Assembly (NCBI GenBank): GCA_021780575.1
Contig: JAJXYL010000017.1
Span: forward strand, 1-5,852
Direction of reading: 5' to 3'
DNA: 5,852 nt
DNA from: a bacterium
GTDB lineage: Bacteria > Patescibacteriota > Minisyncoccia > Phycocordibacterales > Phycocordibacteraceae
A program made the position numbers and the translations under genes. The notes under the pieces are model-generated. The model saw nothing but the letters and a program-made list of their open reading frames with translations, made no database searches and was not told the origin of the DNA. How positions within the stretch are numbered: the first letter of the stretch is position 1; each line of letters opens with the position of its first letter. Shown piece by piece: positions 1-5,686 of the stretch.

Positions 1-243
1 ATGCCGACGACCGTTCGCTTCATGTCATTGCACATTCTCGTTGACGGGACGGGCACGTCGAGACTCGAAGGTACTGGTATCGCGAAGAGTTTTAACGCGC
101 TTGCGGCAGCGTCGGCAGCGTTCGCCGCCGACGGGAACATCAAGGATGCTATTTTCTCAAGCATAAAAGTAAATAAAGATGGCTCCGTTTCTTTCATGCT
201 CGCTGCCGCGCTCGATCCGAAAATCGTCACCTTTTCCCCATGA
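1..243 (+). CDS. PilN-like T4P alignment protein, C-terminal part (5' end lies outside the window)
   Basis: About 80 residues are readable up to a TGA at 241-243. The ATG at position 1 coincides with the window edge and is probably internal, because PilN-family proteins are usually roughly 170-200 residues with an N-terminal membrane helix, and none is present here. The visible part fits the C-terminal alpha/beta domain of PilN-like (fimbrial assembly) proteins: a strand ending in LVDGTG, a helix rich in Ala (about residues 28-44), then two strands (DAIFSSIKV and GSVSFMLAAALDP). PilN is an inner-membrane protein that pairs with PilO and links the cytoplasmic PilM ring to the periplasmic or extracytoplasmic side. 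Position supports the call: the stop overlaps the start of the pilO-like gene by four bases (ATGA, 240-243), implying translational coupling. The identity rests mostly on context; a different small pilus subunit remains possible. Confidence 0.55.
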   Translation: MPTTVRFMSLHILVDGTGTSRLEGTGIAKSFNALAAASAAFAADGNIKDAIFSSIKVNKDGSVSFMLAAALDPKIVTFSP

Positions 244-809
244 ATAGCCGCATCCTTCCATCTCTCGCGCTCCTAATCTCCGTTGGTATGTTTTTTGCGT
301 ACGTAGGGCCGACCTGGTCAGGTCCGATCACTGCGACGAAGGCGGCAATTGACAGTGACAACCAGGCGCTTGCCGCGGCGAGTGCCTATAAGGCGAGGGA
401 GAATGAACTTGCCTCAGCGCGGGACAGTATTGACGCCGCGAACCTTACACGGCTCTCGACCTTCCTTCCTGATTCGGTGGATAATGTGGGGCTTATTCTG
501 GACATCAACGCGCTTGCAGCGCGCTCGGGGCTCATGCTCGCGAATGTTGATGTCACCGGAAACACGACAGACGGTACAGCGGCGCCTGGCGCTTCGTCGG
601 ACGGGACGCCATCGGTCAACTCGGTGAATCCAATCGGATCAGTCGACTTATCGCTCTCCGCTGTCGGCAGCTACGTGGCGCTCAAGTCATTTCTCACGGG
701 GATAGAGAAGAGCGAGCGCCTTCTCGATGTTCGCGATATTCTCGTGACGGGCTCCGACACGGGAGTATATAACTACCATATGAGCATGCGCCTCTACTGG
801 TTGCGGTAA
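240..809 (+). CDS. pilO: PilO-like T4P inner-membrane alignment protein
   Basis: The 189-residue product has the PilO layout. A short N-terminal cytoplasmic stub is followed by one transmembrane helix (about residues 5-22). An Ala-rich, charged, probable coiled-coil segment follows (about 30-72), then a C-terminal ferredoxin-like domain. Family-like features are the LPDSVDN turn at 76-82 followed by a helix ending in LAARSGL (92-98), and the segment GSYVALKSFLTGIEKSERLL (143-162), which matches the 'single helix then short strand' half of the PilO fold. Between the two halves lies a Gly/Ser/Thr/Asp-rich loop (106-131). PilO heterodimerises with PilN and positions the PilB/PilC motor beneath the pilus. 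The start overlaps the preceding stop (ATGA), and no Shine-Dalgarno sequence is visible, consistent with coupled translation. A GspM-like protein of type II secretion is the main alternative, but the neighbouring PilT favours T4P. Confidence 0.75.
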   Translation: MNSRILPSLALLISVGMFFAYVGPTWSGPITATKAAIDSDNQALAAASAYKARENELASARDSIDAANLTRLSTFLPDSVDNVGLILDINALAARSGLMLANVDVTGNTTDGTAAPGASSDGTPSVNSVNPIGSVDLSLSAVGSYVALKSFLTGIEKSERLLDVRDILVTGSDTGVYNYHMSMRLYWLR

Positions 810-820
810 TGATCTGAAAT

Positions 821-1120
821 ATGAAATCCAATACCATCATCTTTATCGTCATTGCGCTCGCCATCGTCGCTGGCGCGTACTGGTACTTCTTTACCGGCAC
901 GGGGAACCAGCCCCCCCTGACGGCCACCACCTCGTTCGAGAACGTGTCACAGGCGCAATTTCAAACGCTGGTGACTGAGTTACAGCCAATCTCATTCGAT
1001 ACCAGTATATTTTCCGATGCCCGCTTTATGGGACTGGTCGACCTCGCGACCCCCATCGCTCCCGAAGCGATAGGTCGCCTCGACCCCTTTGCCCCAGTTC
1101 CCGGCGTAAGCGGAAAATGA
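821..1120 (+). CDS. Short PilP-like single-pass membrane protein of the T4P alignment complex
   Basis: The 99-residue product has an N-terminal membrane helix (about 5-24, IIFIVIALAIVAGAYWYFF). A linker follows, then a conserved-looking segment from about 46 to 92 that includes ISFDTSIFSDARFMGL (57-72) and ends in GRLDPFAP (85-92). A C-terminal R-x-DPF or NPF motif is characteristic of PilP and GspC-like proteins, where it opens the domain that contacts the secretin. Here the protein stops seven residues later, so the beta-sandwich HR domain is absent. Proteins of this form are, from memory, common in Parcubacteria T4P loci, usually named hypothetical. It lies 11 bases after the pilO-like gene and three bases before pilB. 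The in-frame ATG at 809 is followed at once by a TGA (815-817), so 821 is the first usable start; no clear ribosome binding site is seen. The pilus role is well supported by context; equivalence to PilP is inference. Confidence 0.6.
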   Translation: MKSNTIIFIVIALAIVAGAYWYFFTGTGNQPPLTATTSFENVSQAQFQTLVTELQPISFDTSIFSDARFMGLVDLATPIAPEAIGRLDPFAPVPGVSGK

Positions 1121-1123
1121 GTA

Positions 1124-2899
1124 ATGAACTTCCTCGGACTACTTGTCAATAAAGGCCTTCTCTCCGCAAAAGATAGTGCATTAGTCGAAGCTGAGGTCGC
1201 GAAGAACCGCCCGCTCGGCGACGTGCTCGCCGAGCACGATGTTTCGCTTACAAGCGCACTTGCCGAGATAGGGAAGGAGTACGGGCTTCCTACCCGCATA
1301 CTCGGTGATCCGCCGGCCGACGAGTCGGTATTCGGCTATATTCCGATAGATTCCGCACGGTATTACGGGTTCGTGCCGCTTGGCGAGGTGGACGGAGCAC
1401 TCGAGGTCGGTGTAACCGACCCAGATAACATTGAGGCACTTGATGCTCTACAATTCATCTCTGGGAAAATTGGCATTCCGTATAAGATATTTCTCATTAC
1501 GAAACAGGATTTTGATCGGGTTATAAACGCGTATCAAAACCTTTCTGGAGAAATCGGCACGGCCCTTACTGAACTGGACACAAGCGCAAAGCCGACGACT
1601 GGGACGAAGGCGGCGGCCATGACAGAGAGTCTTCTCTCGAATGAAGAGATACTGAATCTTACCAGTGGTCCTCACGAAACTCTGAAAGAGGATGCGCCGG
1701 TGACAAAGATTGTTTCCACGATACTGCGCTACGCGATTGAGGGGCACTCATCCGATATTCACATTGAGCCATCGTCTACCAAGACGCGTGTTCGTTTCCG
1801 TATGGACGGCGATCTGCATACCTCGCTTGAACTACCGATGAAGGTGCACGAGGCAGTCGTTGCGCGCATCAAGATACTTGCCCGACTCCGCCTTGATGAG
1901 AAGAGGAAGCCACAGGACGGACGTTTTTCGGCGACCGTCGACAAACGCCGCATAGATTTTCGCGTTTCCACTTTTCCGACCGAATACGGCGAGAAGGTGG
2001 AGATGCGTATCTTGGACCAGTCCGCGACGACGACGACCCTTGAATCAGTTGGATTCACGGGCGCCCATCTTGCCGAGACCCGTGAAATGATGAAAGCCCC
2101 GTACGGTATCATTCTTGTTGCCGGACCGACCGGCTCGGGTAAATCCACAACTCTCTTTGCAATGCTTTCTGAGATGGATCGCGAAACAGCAAACGTCGTT
2201 TCGCTTGAAGATCCGGTTGAGTACGAAATTCCCGGTGTCTCTCAGAGCCAGGTGCGACCAGAGATTGGCTACACGTTTGCGGCCGGACTCCGTTCCATCC
2301 TGCGCCAGGACCCAGACGTTATCATGGTCGGCGAGATTCGCGACAGCGAGACTGCCATGCTTGCTGTGCAAGCGGCTCTCACCGGTCACCTCGTTTTTTC
2401 TACCGTCCACACCAATACCGCGGCTGGTGCCATCCCGCGTCTCGTTGACATGGGCGTTGACCCATTTCTCATTGCCCCGACGCTTGTTGGTGTTATTGGA
2501 CAGCGCCTGGTGCAGAAACTCTGTCCTGACGCAGGCAAACCATTCCCCATCAAAGATAGCATCAAATTATTACTCGACCGACAGTTTGCTGATTTGCCGC
2601 AGAAGTATCGGACCACACTTCCACCATTTAAAGAGTTTTATCACGCGGTCCCAACGGAAGAATGTCCCAACGGTACGCGCGGTCGCACCGCTGTTTTCGA
2701 AATATTGCACATGAACAAAGATCTCGAACAAGTGGTGCTCAAAGAGCCGGTCGAGGAAAAGGTATACGCCGCCGCTCGCGCAAGCGGCATGCTCACCATG
2801 CGCGAGGACGCCATCATAAAAGCGCTTGCTGGGGAGATACCGTTCGAGGAAGTCAATGCCCTCGGAGGAGAACTTTTCCCAGGAGGGGACATCACTTGA
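1124..2899 (+). CDS. pilB: T4P extension ATPase PilB (GspE/PulE family)
   Basis: PilB is a hexameric cytoplasmic ATPase that powers pilus polymerisation through PilC. The 591-residue length is normal for the family. Residues 1-140 form an MshEN/GspE N-terminal domain with two LG-containing repeats (FLGLLVNKGLL and PLGDVLAEHDV). An acidic, low-complexity linker follows (about 145-188). The N2 domain starts at EDAPVTKIV (189) and carries the SSDIHIEP signature (209-216). The ATPase domain has Walker A GPTGSGKST (334-342, Lys340), the Asp box VVSLEDPVEY (358-367), Walker B DPDVIMVGE (396-404, Glu404) and the His box GHLVFSTVHTN (421-431, His429). The usual tetracysteine zinc site is reduced to Cys467 and Cys514, the only cysteines in the protein. 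Neither MshEN repeat has its leading arginine. The start three bases after the previous stop begins directly with the domain. GspE of type II secretion is the alternative; a PilT gene in the same cluster argues for PilB. Confidence 0.95.
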   Translation: MNFLGLLVNKGLLSAKDSALVEAEVAKNRPLGDVLAEHDVSLTSALAEIGKEYGLPTRILGDPPADESVFGYIPIDSARYYGFVPLGEVDGALEVGVTDPDNIEALDALQFISGKIGIPYKIFLITKQDFDRVINAYQNLSGEIGTALTELDTSAKPTTGTKAAAMTESLLSNEEILNLTSGPHETLKEDAPVTKIVSTILRYAIEGHSSDIHIEPSSTKTRVRFRMDGDLHTSLELPMKVHEAVVARIKILARLRLDEKRKPQDGRFSATVDKRRIDFRVSTFPTEYGEKVEMRILDQSATTTTLESVGFTGAHLAETREMMKAPYGIILVAGPTGSGKSTTLFAMLSEMDRETANVVSLEDPVEYEIPGVSQSQVRPEIGYTFAAGLRSILRQDPDVIMVGEIRDSETAMLAVQAALTGHLVFSTVHTNTAAGAIPRLVDMGVDPFLIAPTLVGVIGQRLVQKLCPDAGKPFPIKDSIKLLLDRQFADLPQKYRTTLPPFKEFYHAVPTEECPNGTRGRTAVFEILHMNKDLEQVVLKEPVEEKVYAAARASGMLTMREDAIIKALAGEIPFEEVNALGGELFPGGDIT

Positions 2900-2919
2900 C
2901 CACGCGGGTGTAGTATACT
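2896..2919 (+). promoter_or_regulatory. Possible internal promoter before the receiver-pilT-pilC genes
   Basis: TATACT at 2914-2919 is a good -10 hexamer, seven bases before the ATG at 2927. Transcription from it would give a leaderless or nearly leaderless mRNA. A TTGACC at 2896-2901, overlapping the pilB stop, resembles a -35, but the 12-base spacer is shorter than the usual 16-18, so the pair is not canonical. No Shine-Dalgarno sequence lies at a useful distance from the ATG. The call rests on two hexamers in a short gap and is tentative. Confidence 0.35.
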
Positions 2920-2926
2920 CTTCACG

Positions 2927-3337
2927 ATGGCTTATCGCGTTTATTTGGTAGATGACGATCGTTTCCTTCTTGGCCTCTATGCCGTCAAGTTCCGGGCCGC
3001 TGGACATGAGGCAAGCGTGTTTGGTAGCGGCGAGGAGCTTCTCACAGCGCTTCGGAAGGGAAGTCCCGCCACTCCCGACGCAATTCTGCTCGACCTTATC
3101 ATGCCTGGGATTGGGGGATTTGAGGTGCTTGAGACGATACGGAAAGAGCGTCTTGCGAAAGGCGCGAAGATAATTATTCTTTCAAACCAAGGTCAAGCTT
3201 CCGATATTGAAAAAGCGAAACAGCTATCGGTGGACGGCTACATCATCAAAGCGTCCGCCATTCCATCTGAAGTGCTTGCCGAAACCCTTAATACCATCGA
3301 AGCCGGCCGCGCCGAAAAGTCCGGAGAACCTCGTTAG
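2927..3337 (+). CDS. Stand-alone CheY-like response regulator receiver
   Basis: The 136-residue protein is a single receiver domain with no output domain; about 15-20 residues trail after the last helix. The full phosphorylation set is present. The acidic pocket is Asp9, Asp10 and Asp11 in YLVDDDRF, the phospho-acceptor is Asp56 in LLDLIMPGIGG (54-64), the switch residue is Ser86 in IIILSNQ, the switch aromatic is Tyr105, and the conserved lysine is Lys108 in GYIIKAS. It should therefore be phosphorylated by a histidine kinase, none of which is encoded here. It lies 27 bases after pilB and four bases before pilT, so a role in choosing between pilus extension and retraction, or in twitching control as for PilG/PilH, is a reasonable inference. 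The start at 2927 puts the first beta strand at residues 4-8, as usual for CheY-like proteins. A -10-like hexamer directly upstream may give it and pilT-pilC their own promoter. Confidence 0.93.
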   Translation: MAYRVYLVDDDRFLLGLYAVKFRAAGHEASVFGSGEELLTALRKGSPATPDAILLDLIMPGIGGFEVLETIRKERLAKGAKIIILSNQGQASDIEKAKQLSVDGYIIKASAIPSEVLAETLNTIEAGRAEKSGEPR

Positions 3338-3341
3338 CAAT

Positions 3342-4403
3342 ATGGCCGTTGACAAACGTCTCGAAGGGCTTCTGGATCTCGTCGTTAATCAAGGCGGTTC
3401 CGATGTGCATCTCTACGTTGGCGGGCCACCGGTATTTCGCGTCTCGGGTTCACTCATTCCGATCGCGAAATACCCAGCGCTTACAAACGATGAGACAGAA
3501 GCGATGCTTAAAAGCATAGTCCCTCCTGAGCGCTGGGGTACATTTTTGCAAAATCAGACAATCGATCTTTCCTATGCGCATGGCCCAGATGCGCGTTTCC
3601 GCGTCAACGGTTACCGCGTGCAGGGAACGACCGCTCTCGCGCTCCGGCTTGTGCCGCGCGACATCCATACTTTCTCCGAATTGAATCTTCCTTCGATATT
3701 AGAGACTTTCTCTCAGCGTGAGCAGGGGTTCTTTCTCTGTGTGGGACCGGTAGGGCATGGCAAATCAACGACACTCGCTGCGATGATAGAGCGTATCAAT
3801 ACGTCGCGCGCGGAACACATCCTAACCATTGAGGATCCTGTGGAGTATCTCTTTACGCCGAAGAAATCGCTTATTCATCAGCGCGAGATACATATTGATG
3901 CGCCGGATTTTCGCACAGCACTCCAGAGCGCTTTTCGTGAAGACGTAGATGTCATCATGGTCGGGGAAATGCGCGACTTCGAGACCATATCTTCTGCAGT
4001 GACTGCCTCTGAGACCGGCCACCTCGTCCTCTCGACCCTACACACCAACAATGCCGCGCAGACCATTGACCGCATCATCGACATGTTCCCCGCAGAACAG
4101 CAGGCTCAGGTGCGTGTGCAACTCGCCGGCTCTTTAATCGGTATTTTCTCCCAACGGCTCGTTCCACGCATCTCGGGTGGACTCATTCCAGCCTATGAGC
4201 TCCTGATAAACAATAACGCAATCAGCACGCTCATCCGTGACGCGCGTACCCACGAAATCAGTGCCGTCATCCAAACCTCCTCTCAAGAAGGCATGATTGA
4301 TATGGACCGATCTCTCGCCGACCTCATGCATCGGGGAGAGATAACAGTGGAACACGCCTACGAGCATTCCATGGATCCAAAAACCTTTGAACGGTACCTT
4401 TAA
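3342..4403 (+). CDS. pilT: T4P retraction ATPase PilT
   Basis: PilT is a hexameric ATPase that drives pilin removal and pilus retraction. The 353-residue protein starts at ATG 3342. An upstream in-frame ATG at 3207 would add 45 residues unlike PilT and overlap the receiver gene, while 3342 gives the standard N-terminus (MAVDKRLEGLLDLVVNQGGSDVHL style). The N-terminal PAS-like domain spans about 1-110. Catalytic motifs follow: Walker A GPVGHGKST (135-143, Lys141), Asp box ILTIEDPVEY (160-169), Walker B VIMVGE (204-209, Glu209) and His box GHLVLSTLHTN (226-236, His234). The C-terminal region has AISTLIRD (293-300) in the place of the AIRNLIRE retraction motif. Unusual residues are Val137 and His139 in Walker A and DVD rather than DPD at 201-203. 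There is no zinc-binding cysteine cluster, which separates it from PilB. A weak GGAG at 3323-3326 lies 15 bases upstream of the start. PilU-like paralogues are the alternative. Confidence 0.93.
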   Translation: MAVDKRLEGLLDLVVNQGGSDVHLYVGGPPVFRVSGSLIPIAKYPALTNDETEAMLKSIVPPERWGTFLQNQTIDLSYAHGPDARFRVNGYRVQGTTALALRLVPRDIHTFSELNLPSILETFSQREQGFFLCVGPVGHGKSTTLAAMIERINTSRAEHILTIEDPVEYLFTPKKSLIHQREIHIDAPDFRTALQSAFREDVDVIMVGEMRDFETISSAVTASETGHLVLSTLHTNNAAQTIDRIIDMFPAEQQAQVRVQLAGSLIGIFSQRLVPRISGGLIPAYELLINNNAISTLIRDARTHEISAVIQTSSQEGMIDMDRSLADLMHRGEITVEHAYEHSMDPKTFERYL

Positions 4404-4405
4404 CT

Positions 4406-5611
4406 ATGCTTTTTAAATACCACGCGATCGATCAGGATGGCCGAAAACGAGACGGAACCATAGAGGCCACCTCACAAGAAGTCGCCGTCTCGGCGCTCCA
4501 GCGGCGCAATCTCATCATTTCGATGATCGCGCCCGCCGAGAAGAGCTCGTTCCTTAAAATGGACATACCGTTCTTAGGCCGGATTACGAACAAGGATATC
4601 GTCATCCTTTCGCGTCAGATAGCGACCCTCTTTGAGGCGCAGGTATCAGCGCTCCGCGTCTTCCGTCTCCTCGCGGCTGAGGTGGACAACAAGAAGCTCG
4701 CTACCGTTCTTTCGGAGGTGGGAGACGACCTCCAAGGGGGAAGTCCCATTAGCAAGGCGCTTGCGCGCCATCCGAAAGTCTTTTCGGTCTTTTACGTTAA
4801 TATGGTCCATGCGGGAGAGGAATCCGGGAAATTATCGGAGATCTTTGTCTACCTTGCCGACTACCTTGATCGCTCCTACGATGTTTCGAGTAAGGCTGAG
4901 AACGCTCTTATTTATCCGATGTTCGTCATTGCGGTCTTCTTTGGCGTGATGGCGCTCATGCTCACGCTCGTTATCCCGAAGATAAGCGCCATCTTAGTTG
5001 ATTCCGGCCAAGCGGTACCGATTTACACGCAGATTGTTATCGGCTTCTCAAACTTTCTCGTGAATTACGGCATCTTCGTGCTTATCGCGCTTGTGGTGGG
5101 CGGTGTGTACGTCTGGCAGATAGGGAAGACAGAGCGCGGCAAGCTTTTTCTGGACGGTTTTAAGCTCTCGATTCCCTATGTCGGCGACCTCTATCGTAAA
5201 CTCTTTCTTGCCCGCATCTCAGACAATTTCGCCACCATGCTTCTTTCTGGTGTTTCAGTCATTGAAGCAATTGAGATTGCTAGCTCTGTCGTTGGGAACG
5301 CTGTTTTTCATGAAGTGCTCGCTGAGGTGGGGCGAGATGTAAGGGGTGGGTCCCCCATTTCCCGGGCTCTCGGGAAGCATCCAGAGATACCGGGCATTAT
5401 GGTTGCGATGACGAAGGTCGGGGAGGAGACCGGTGAGCTTGGTGCCATCCTCACGACCCTCGCGAAGTTCTATAATCGCGAGGTGGTAAACGCCGTTGAT
5501 ACGCTCGTCGGCCTTATCGAGCCGATTATGATAGTCCTCCTCGGCCTTGGCGTCGGTACGCTCCTTGCGGCCGTTTTGCTCCCGATCTATAACCTCGCCG
5601 GGGCGATCTAA
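4406..5611 (+). CDS. pilC: T4P inner-membrane platform protein PilC (GspF family)
   Basis: PilC is the polytopic membrane platform that the PilB and PilT hexamers act on. The 401-residue length is typical. An N-terminal cytoplasmic segment begins LFKYHAIDQDGRKRDGTIEA, the usual opening of the family. Two T2SSF domains follow, about 67-190 and 270-395. The internal duplication is plain: GDDLQGGSPISKALARHP (106-123) against GRDVRGGSPISRALGKHP (309-326), and GEESGKL (137-143) against GEETGEL (339-345), an offset of about 202 residues. Three membrane helices are visible at about 169-193, 218-237 and 370-394; the first and last each follow a conserved (Y/E)P, as expected. The gene starts two bases after the pilT stop with no Shine-Dalgarno sequence, so coupled translation is likely. 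It is the last gene before the only real intergenic gap, and it appears intact. Confidence 0.94.
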   Translation: MLFKYHAIDQDGRKRDGTIEATSQEVAVSALQRRNLIISMIAPAEKSSFLKMDIPFLGRITNKDIVILSRQIATLFEAQVSALRVFRLLAAEVDNKKLATVLSEVGDDLQGGSPISKALARHPKVFSVFYVNMVHAGEESGKLSEIFVYLADYLDRSYDVSSKAENALIYPMFVIAVFFGVMALMLTLVIPKISAILVDSGQAVPIYTQIVIGFSNFLVNYGIFVLIALVVGGVYVWQIGKTERGKLFLDGFKLSIPYVGDLYRKLFLARISDNFATMLLSGVSVIEAIEIASSVVGNAVFHEVLAEVGRDVRGGSPISRALGKHPEIPGIMVAMTKVGEETGELGAILTTLAKFYNREVVNAVDTLVGLIEPIMIVLLGLGVGTLLAAVLLPIYNLAGAI

Positions 5612-5622
5612 GACTATCCACA

Positions 5623-5651
5623 CCCTCCTTTCCCCTAGGGGGCCCCGAGGG
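5623..5651. other. GC-rich hairpin / palindrome between pilC and the prepilin gene
   Basis: CCCTC (5623-5627) pairs with GAGGG (5647-5651), and CCCC (5632-5635) pairs with GGGG (5639-5642) around a TAG loop, with a symmetric four-by-four internal loop between the stems. CCCCTAGGGG (5632-5641) is also a perfect DNA palindrome. It lies 11 bases after the pilC stop. No T-run follows, so it is not a classical intrinsic terminator. It ends two bases before a -10-like hexamer, so an operator or an mRNA 3' stabiliser is equally possible. Confidence 0.4.
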
Positions 5652-5653
5652 CG

Positions 5654-5659
5654 TACAAT
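5654..5659 (+). promoter_or_regulatory. Possible -10 element of the prepilin gene
   Basis: TACAAT matches the -10 consensus at four or five positions and sits 27 bases before the prepilin ATG, giving an mRNA leader of about 20 bases that is A/T-rich (5673-5686) and lacks a Shine-Dalgarno sequence. No TTGACA-like -35 is seen at the expected distance; the GC-rich hairpin occupies that space. A second hexamer, TATAAT at 5676-5681, is a perfect -10 but is only five bases from the ATG, too close to make a message containing the start codon. Confidence 0.35.
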
Positions 5660-5686
5660 CAACTCATTAGCCAAATATAATATATT

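Noticed and set aside
809..817. ATG ATC TGA overlapping the pilO-like stop, as a start for the pilP-like gene or a regulatory mini-ORF
   Set aside because: It ends after two codons, so it cannot encode the pilP-like protein, and nothing marks it as more than chance sequence between two genes.
2023..2040. ACG/CGA trinucleotide run as a possible microsatellite
   Set aside because: It is only about four units, encodes a Thr run inside PilB, and is too short to indicate phase variation.
2115..2714. 199-codon plus-strand open frame within pilB
   Set aside because: It is an out-of-frame shadow of the PilB ATPase domain, with no motif, and starts within the Walker A coding region.
2881..2886. AGGAGG as a strong ribosome binding site
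   Set aside because: It lies about 40 bases before the receiver ATG and inside the pilB coding sequence; the only nearby alternative start (TTG 2896) runs into a stop after five codons.
3207..3341. 45-residue upstream extension of the PilT reading frame from ATG 3207
   Set aside because: It overlaps the receiver's C-terminal coding sequence in another frame, is rich in Lys, Ser and Pro unlike PilT, and ATG 3342 gives the standard PilT N-terminus.
5676..5681. TATAAT as the prepilin -10 element
   Set aside because: It is five bases from the ATG, so transcription would begin at or inside the start codon; it is better read as part of an A/T-rich leader.
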